Assembly: GCF_014699115.1 (NCBI RefSeq)
Contig: NZ_JACXAD010000009.1
Span: 124,001 to 188,000 of the forward strand
Direction of reading: 5' to 3'
DNA length: 64,000 nucleotides
DNA from: Hymenobacter montanus
GTDB lineage: Bacteria > Bacteroidota > Bacteroidia > Cytophagales > Hymenobacteraceae
Made by a program: the position numbers and the translations under genes. How positions within the stretch are numbered: position 1 is the first letter of the stretch; every line of letters begins with the position of its first letter. The notes under the pieces are model-generated. The model was not told the DNA's origin. It saw only the letters and a program-made list of their open reading frames with translations, and did not search any database. Of this stretch, positions 59,338-64,000 are shown piece after piece.

Positions 59338-62300
59338 AAGGCTCTGTTTCTTCCAGTAAAACGCGCGGCTCAACGCCTTCGAATATCGGGGACTCGTTTT
59401 CGTCCCGAATCAACTTTTTGTCGCCGGCCAGCGTGCCGAAGAAGTAATACAAGCCGGGGATGATGATAACCCCGAACACGGTGCCAAACAGCATGCCGCC
59501 CAGGGCCGAGCTACCGATGGTGCGGTTGCCGATGGCGCCGGCACCCGTGGCCACCACCAGCGGAATCAGGCCGGCGATGAAGGCGAACGAAGTCATCAGA
59601 ATCGGGCGGAAACGCACCTTGGCGCCTTCAATGGCCGCGGCGCGCACCGACATACCTTCCTCGTGCTTCAAGGCCGCGAATTCCACGATAAGCACGGCAT
59701 TCTTGCCGAGCAGGCCCACCAGCATAACCAGGCCCACCTGGGCGTAGATGTCGTTGGCCAGGCCAAACATCTTAATGAACAGGAACGACCCGAATACCCC
59801 GGCAATCAGCGAGAAGATAACGGCCAGCGGCAGCAGGAAGCTTTCGTACTGGGCGGCCAGCACCAGGTACACGAACACCAACACCACGATAAAAATGATG
59901 ACGGATTCGTTGCCGCGGCTTACCTCGTCTTTCGACAGCCCCCCCCAGTCGATGGCGTAGCCGTGGGGTAACTCCTGGGCCACTTCCTGCACCGCCTTGA
60001 TGGCCTCGCCGCTGCTGAAGCCTTCGGCGGCCCCGCCCCGGATGGAGGCCGTGGTGTACATGTTGTAGCGGTTGATTTCGTTGGCGCCCTGCGTTTTCAC
60101 GATTTTCATGAACGACGAGAACGGCACCATCTCGCCCCGGTCGTTTTTGGCCCACATGTTCAGCACGTCCTCGGGCAGCTTGCGGTACTCCGGCGAAGCC
60201 TGCACGAACACCTTGAAGAAGCGCTGGTACTTGATGAAGCCCAGCTCGTAGGTGGAGCCCACCAGCACGGAAAGCGTGTTCATGGCGTTGCCGATGCTCA
60301 CGCCTTTCTGCATGGCCAGCTCGTTGTCAATCTTGAGCTCGTACTGCGGGTACTTGGCCGAGAAGAAGGTGAACAGCCCGGCCAACTCTTTGCGCTGCTT
60401 GAGCTTGGCCATGAACTCCTCGTTCACCTTTTCCAGCGCCTTGTAGTCGCCCGAGTTGGTTTTGTCGAGCAGCTGCAACTGGAAGCCGCCCGCCGCGCCG
60501 TAGCCCGGTACTGCCGGCGGCTCGAAGAATTCGATGGTCGCGCCCGGAATCTCGTGGGCCTTTTTCTCCAGGTTCTCGATGATTTCAGCAATCGACTCCT
60601 TGCGCTCCGACCACGGCTTGAGGTCGATCAGGCAGGTGCCGGCGTTGGAGCCGCGCCCTTCGGTGAGTACCTCGTAGCCGGCCAGGGTCGAGATGTTGGC
60701 GATGCCGGGCACGTCCTTAGCCAAATCGCGCAGGCGGTGCGACACGGCATTGGTTTGCTCCAGCGTGGTGCCGGGAGGCGTCTGCACGATGGCGTAGATG
60801 AGGCCCTGGTCTTCGCTGGGGATAAAGCCGGCCGGCAGCTTGGCCGTGATGGCCCAGATGCCCAGGCCGAAGGCCAGCAGCATGGCGAAGGTGATTAGGC
60901 GATTGGCCACAATCTTCTCCAGCAGGCCGGTGTAGCTATTGGTCAGCCGCTCAAACCCGCGGTTGAACCAGTCGAAGAAGCGCTGGATGGGCGTTTTCTT
61001 CTTAGGCTGCCCGTGGTGGTTTTTCAGAATCATGGCGCACAGCACCGGCGTCAGCGTAAGGGCGACGACACCCGAGATGACGATGGCCGTGGCCATGGTG
61101 ATGGAGAACTGCCGGTAGAAAATGCCCACTGGGCCGCTCATGAACGACACCGGGATGAACACCGCCGTCATCATGATGGTGATGGCGATGATGGCGCCGC
61201 TGATTTCGCCCACTACCTTACGCACCGCGTTATAGGGCGACAACTGTTCTTCCTCCATCTTGGCGTGCACGGCCTCAATCACCACGATGGCGTTATCGAC
61301 CACGATGCCGATGGAAAGCACCAGGGCGAAGAGCGTAATCATGTTGATGGTGAGCCCAAAGGCCTGCATGGCCACGAACGAGCCCACCAGCGACACCGGT
61401 ACGGCCAGCGCCGGAATCAGCGTCGAGCGCCAGTCGCCGAGGAACAGGAACACCACCAGGGCCACCAGGATAAAGGCGTCGCGCAGGGTGTGGATCACGT
61501 TCTCGATCGAGGCGTCGAGGAAGTTCGACACGTCGTAAGTGATTTTGTAGTCCATCCCGGGCGGGAAGCTGGTTTTCTTCAGCTCCTCCAGCTTGGCCTT
61601 TACTTCCTTAATCACGTCGGAGGCGTTCGAGCCGTAGGTCTGCTTCAGCACGATAGCGGCCGAAGGGTACTGGTTCAGGTTGGAGTAGATGTCGTAGTAC
61701 TCCGAGCCTAGCTCCACGTTGGCCACGTCTTTCAGGTGCAGGTTTTCGCCGTTAGGATTGGCCCGGAGAATGACGTTCTTATACTGCTCCACGTCGTTGA
61801 AGCGACCCTGGTAGCTGAGTACGTACTCCAGCGACTGGGCATTCTTGCCGTCGGCGCGGCCGATGCGGCCCGGCGAGCCAATCACGCTCTGTTCCTCCAG
61901 GGCCTTCATCACGTCGTCGACGGAGAGGCTGTAGGCCCGCATGCGGTCGGGCTTCAACCACACGCGCATGGCGTATTGCCGGCTGCCCAGGATGCTGGCC
62001 CGCCCGATGCCGCTCAGACGCTGCAGCTCGGGGATCATGTTCACGCCGGCGAAGTTGAACAGGTACTTCATGTCCGTGTTCTTGTCCTTCGAGTACAAGT
62101 TCACGTACATCAGCATGTTGGGCACCACACGGTTTACCACCACGCCTTCGCGCTGCACCAGCAGCGGCAGGCGGTTCAGCACCTGCGCAATGCGGGTGTT
62201 AACGTTCACCACGGCCTGGTCGGGGTTGGTGCCGAGGTTGAAGACAATCTGGATGTTGGCCTCGCCGGCGCTCACGGCGTCGGAGGTCATGTACTTCATG

Positions 62301-62521
62301 CCCGGCACGCCGTTCACCGCCTGTTCCAGCGGAATGAGCACCGACTCGGTGAGCACCTTAGCGCTGGCGCCGGGGTAGGAGGCGCTCACCATCACCAGCG
62401 GCGGCGAAATTTCCGGGAACTGCGAGGTGGGCAGCTGAAAGATGGCCAGCGCGCCCATCAGGACGATGACCACCGAGATAACAATGGCGAATACAGGCCG
62501 GCGGATGAATTTACTAAACAT
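59330..62521 (-). CDS. RND multidrug efflux pump, AcrB/MexB (HAE1) family
   Basis: A 1063-residue inner-membrane proton-driven pump with 12 membrane helices and two large periplasmic loops. N-terminus FIRRPVFAIVISVVIVLMGA; pore region GVPGMKYMTSDAV; the proton-relay double Asp in helix 4 (VLSIGIVVDNAIVVIEAVHA); C-terminal VGLLGKNAVLIVEFAALKHE. Complete, with normal length. Substrates are probably amphiphilic drugs or bile-like compounds by family, but not determinable here. Confidence 0.96.
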   Translation of the reverse strand: MFSKFIRRPVFAIVISVVIVLMGALAIFQLPTSQFPEISPPLVMVSASYPGASAKVLTESVLIPLEQAVNGVPGMKYMTSDAVSAGEANIQIVFNLGTNPDQAVVNVNTRIAQVLNRLPLLVQREGVVVNRVVPNMLMYVNLYSKDKNTDMKYLFNFAGVNMIPELQRLSGIGRASILGSRQYAMRVWLKPDRMRAYSLSVDDVMKALEEQSVIGSPGRIGRADGKNAQSLEYVLSYQGRFNDVEQYKNVILRANPNGENLHLKDVANVELGSEYYDIYSNLNQYPSAAIVLKQTYGSNASDVIKEVKAKLEELKKTSFPPGMDYKITYDVSNFLDASIENVIHTLRDAFILVALVVFLFLGDWRSTLIPALAVPVSLVGSFVAMQAFGLTINMITLFALVLSIGIVVDNAIVVIEAVHAKMEEEQLSPYNAVRKVVGEISGAIIAITIMMTAVFIPVSFMSGPVGIFYRQFSITMATAIVISGVVALTLTPVLCAMILKNHHGQPKKKTPIQRFFDWFNRGFERLTNSYTGLLEKIVANRLITFAMLLAFGLGIWAITAKLPAGFIPSEDQGLIYAIVQTPPGTTLEQTNAVSHRLRDLAKDVPGIANISTLAGYEVLTEGRGSNAGTCLIDLKPWSERKESIAEIIENLEKKAHEIPGATIEFFEPPAVPGYGAAGGFQLQLLDKTNSGDYKALEKVNEEFMAKLKQRKELAGLFTFFSAKYPQYELKIDNELAMQKGVSIGNAMNTLSVLVGSTYELGFIKYQRFFKVFVQASPEYRKLPEDVLNMWAKNDRGEMVPFSSFMKIVKTQGANEINRYNMYTTASIRGGAAEGFSSGEAIKAVQEVAQELPHGYAIDWGGLSKDEVSRGNESVIIFIVVLVFVYLVLAAQYESFLLPLAVIFSLIAGVFGSFLFIKMFGLANDIYAQVGLVMLVGLLGKNAVLIVEFAALKHEEGMSVRAAAIEGAKVRFRPILMTSFAFIAGLIPLVVATGAGAIGNRTIGSSALGGMLFGTVFGVIIIPGLYYFFGTLAGDKKLIRDENESPIFEGVEPRVLLEETEPYA

Positions 62522-62526
62522 ATTTT

Positions 62527-62640
62527 TTTAGCTGTTAGCTTTCGTTGGGAGACAAAGCCGTCAGCCAGCAGCGTTGGCCAATACCCTACTTCAAAGGGAT
62601 CAGCCAGCGGCTAGCGGCTAATAGCTCAAAAAAGCTATTC
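62527..62640. repeat. Word-type repeat before the RND pump gene
   Basis: The gap between the fusion-protein and pump genes contains TTAGCTGTTAGCTTTCG near 62527 and, toward 62600-62636, CAGCGGCTAGCGGCTAATAGC; the right part reads as an imperfect reverse complement of the left. A low-complexity, TAGC-based hairpin. Confidence 0.45.
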
Positions 62641-63897
62641 GCTGTACACTTTCAGGTTGGCGAAGACGGCCTGGGGCGCTTTGTAGTCGTAGCTGATTTT
62701 GTCGCCGTCCTTCACCTTGCGCAGGCCTTCGAGCAGAATCCGCTCGTTGGCGGCCAAGCCGCTCTTAATAGCGTACAGGCCCGACATTTCGGAGCCGATG
62801 CCTACTTCCCGCTGGTGCACCACGTTCTTCCCATCAACCACGAAGACGTATTTTTTTTCCAGAATCTCGAACGTGGCTTTCTGGGGGATGAGCAGCGCGT
62901 TCTTCAGTGGCACCGTCATGAGGATGCTGCCGGTCTGGCCGTTGCGCAGCAGGCCGTCGGGGTTGGGGAAGGTGGCCCGGAAAGCGATGTTACCGGTTTC
63001 GTTGTTGAAGTCGGCCTCAATGGTTTGCACCACGCCGGGGTAGTGGAATACCTCGTTGTTGGCCATGCGCAGCTTTACGTGCTGCGCCTTATCGCTGGCC
63101 TTGGCGTGGGCCTTATAGGCCAGGTACTCGGCTTCCGGCACGTTGAAGTACACCCACATCTTGCTGTTGTCCGAGAGCGTGGTGAGCAGGTCGCCTTCGT
63201 CTACGAGGCTGCCGAGCCGGGCCTGGAAGTGGTCCATGATACCGCTGAATGGCGCCCGAATAGTGGTGAAGCCCAGGTGCGTCTGGGCCAGCCCGACTTC
63301 CGCCTTAGCCTTTTCCAGCTTGGCCTGCGACAGGGCCAGCTCGTTGGGCGACACAATTTTGCCATCAGCCAGCTTTTTGGTGTTCTGATACTCGATGGCC
63401 ACGAACTTGGCTTCCGCCTCGGCCTTTTTCAGCTCGGCCTGGTAGAGCAGGGGCATAATCTGAAACATGACCTGTCCTTGCTCGACGTGCTGCCCTTCGT
63501 CGACGAAAATCTTTTCGAGGTAGCCTTTTTCCAAGGCCCGCATCTCAATGTGCTGAATGGAGTGGATTTGCGACACGTACTCCTTGGTGACGGTCGTATC
63601 CTTTTGCAGGGGACTGGTAACCACTAGCTTGATTCCCTCTTCCTTAGCCTGCTGGTGTTCCGAGCAACTCGTGGCCCCGAACAGCGCAGCCAGGCTCAGG
63701 AGCAACAGCTGCTTGGCCGGTGCTAAGCCGAGCTGGCGAAACTGACTTTGGGCGGCAATACGTCGGCCCGCCCCGGCCCAGCTTAGTAGTACGCCGGGCA
63801 CCAAAAGAAAGTGGCTCTCATTCGGCCGTCGGCTGGCCTGCCGGCTGCCCCTTAGCGTCGGCAGCCATTCTAAGAAAACCCTCAAATTCAATGGCAT
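62635..63897 (-). CDS. RND efflux membrane fusion protein (AcrA/MexA family)
   Basis: A 420-residue periplasmic adaptor linking pump and outer-membrane channel. The sequence GATSCSEHQQAKEEGIKL carries a lipobox, followed by a biotinyl-lipoyl half (LEKIFVDEGQHVEQGQVMFQ), a coiled-coil hairpin (about 165-225), the second lipoyl half (IRAPFSGIMDHFQARLG) and beta-barrel and membrane-proximal parts. The lipobox is about 75 residues from the ATG I used, so the true start may be a non-ATG codon further in. First gene of the operon; the pump gene follows after 113 nt. Confidence 0.92.
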   Translation of the reverse strand: MPLNLRVFLEWLPTLRGSRQASRRPNESHFLLVPGVLLSWAGAGRRIAAQSQFRQLGLAPAKQLLLLSLAALFGATSCSEHQQAKEEGIKLVVTSPLQKDTTVTKEYVSQIHSIQHIEMRALEKGYLEKIFVDEGQHVEQGQVMFQIMPLLYQAELKKAEAEAKFVAIEYQNTKKLADGKIVSPNELALSQAKLEKAKAEVGLAQTHLGFTTIRAPFSGIMDHFQARLGSLVDEGDLLTTLSDNSKMWVYFNVPEAEYLAYKAHAKASDKAQHVKLRMANNEVFHYPGVVQTIEADFNNETGNIAFRATFPNPDGLLRNGQTGSILMTVPLKNALLIPQKATFEILEKKYVFVVDGKNVVHQREVGIGSEMSGLYAIKSGLAANERILLEGLRKVKDGDKISYDYKAPQAVFANLKVYSE

Positions 63898-64000
63898 GTA
63901 GCGGAGTATTAATAAAGAAATAGTCACAAACCAAGACCCGGGCTAGCGTGTCCAGGCCTTATTCCGATGCAAAACACGCCCTTCTATCATGAACATTTGG
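63898..64000. other. Upstream region of the efflux operon
   Basis: About 100 bases to the window edge that should hold the operon promoter. No regulator gene is visible within the window. Confidence 0.4.

Noticed and set aside
61013..63627. Long frames antisense to the RND genes, rich in His and Gly
   Set aside because: Composition mirrors the complementary strand of well-supported pump and fusion-protein genes.

Overview
This is a GC-rich bacterial chromosome segment that reads as a member of the Bacteroidota, most likely a Hymenobacter or close relative (inference). The support is three SusC/SusD outer-membrane pairs, type IX secretion genes (PorQ and a PorE-like protein), a two-subunit methylmalonyl-CoA mutase, a urease gamma-beta fusion, GH3, DUF6702 and DUF2461 proteins, TAnnTTTG-like promoter elements, weak Shine-Dalgarno sites and many intergenic palindromes. 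No tRNA, rRNA, CRISPR array or prophage was seen.

Left part (1-16,200): three SusC/SusD-type uptake systems. The first is on the minus strand and its SusD is cut by the window edge; the other two are on the plus strand, and the last carries an extra small lipoprotein. They are noticeably less GC-rich than the rest. Between the first and second lies a graveyard (about 3,550-5,300) with two decayed IS5-like transposases and a frameshifted C-terminal fragment of release factor 2. An intact IS4-family element (16,203-17,794) sits in the centre of a 67-bp perfect palindrome that was probably the shared terminator of the lipoprotein gene and hslU.

Middle part (17,800-41,400): housekeeping genes. 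These are hslU-porQ, lon, a PorE-like OmpA protein, a GreA-like protein with an unknown partner, a HAD hydrolase, a broken nucleotidyltransferase antitoxin module, GH3, OsmC, a Uma2 nuclease, dnaA, a 5'-nucleotidase split into two genes, both methylmalonyl-CoA mutase subunits, an ankyrin protein and a degenerate J-domain membrane protein.

Urease region (41,600-48,400): ureD converges on a minus-strand run ureH-like (nickel permease), ureAB, a secreted-protein gene with one in-frame stop, an unknown gene, ureC, ureF and ureG. The AT-rich pair between ureAB and ureC looks acquired. No ureE is present.

Right part (48,400-64,000): a GAF protein, dxr-rseP, DUF6702, DUF2461, a YncE-propeller/phosphoesterase fusion lipoprotein, an L,D-transpeptidase, and a complete RND efflux operon (membrane fusion protein, pump, outer-membrane factor).

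The least explained layer is a rich set of dispersed palindromic repeats in the gaps. One family has also entered the mutB coding sequence in frame, adding about 40 low-complexity residues to the linker, and another supplies the last codons and stop of dxr.
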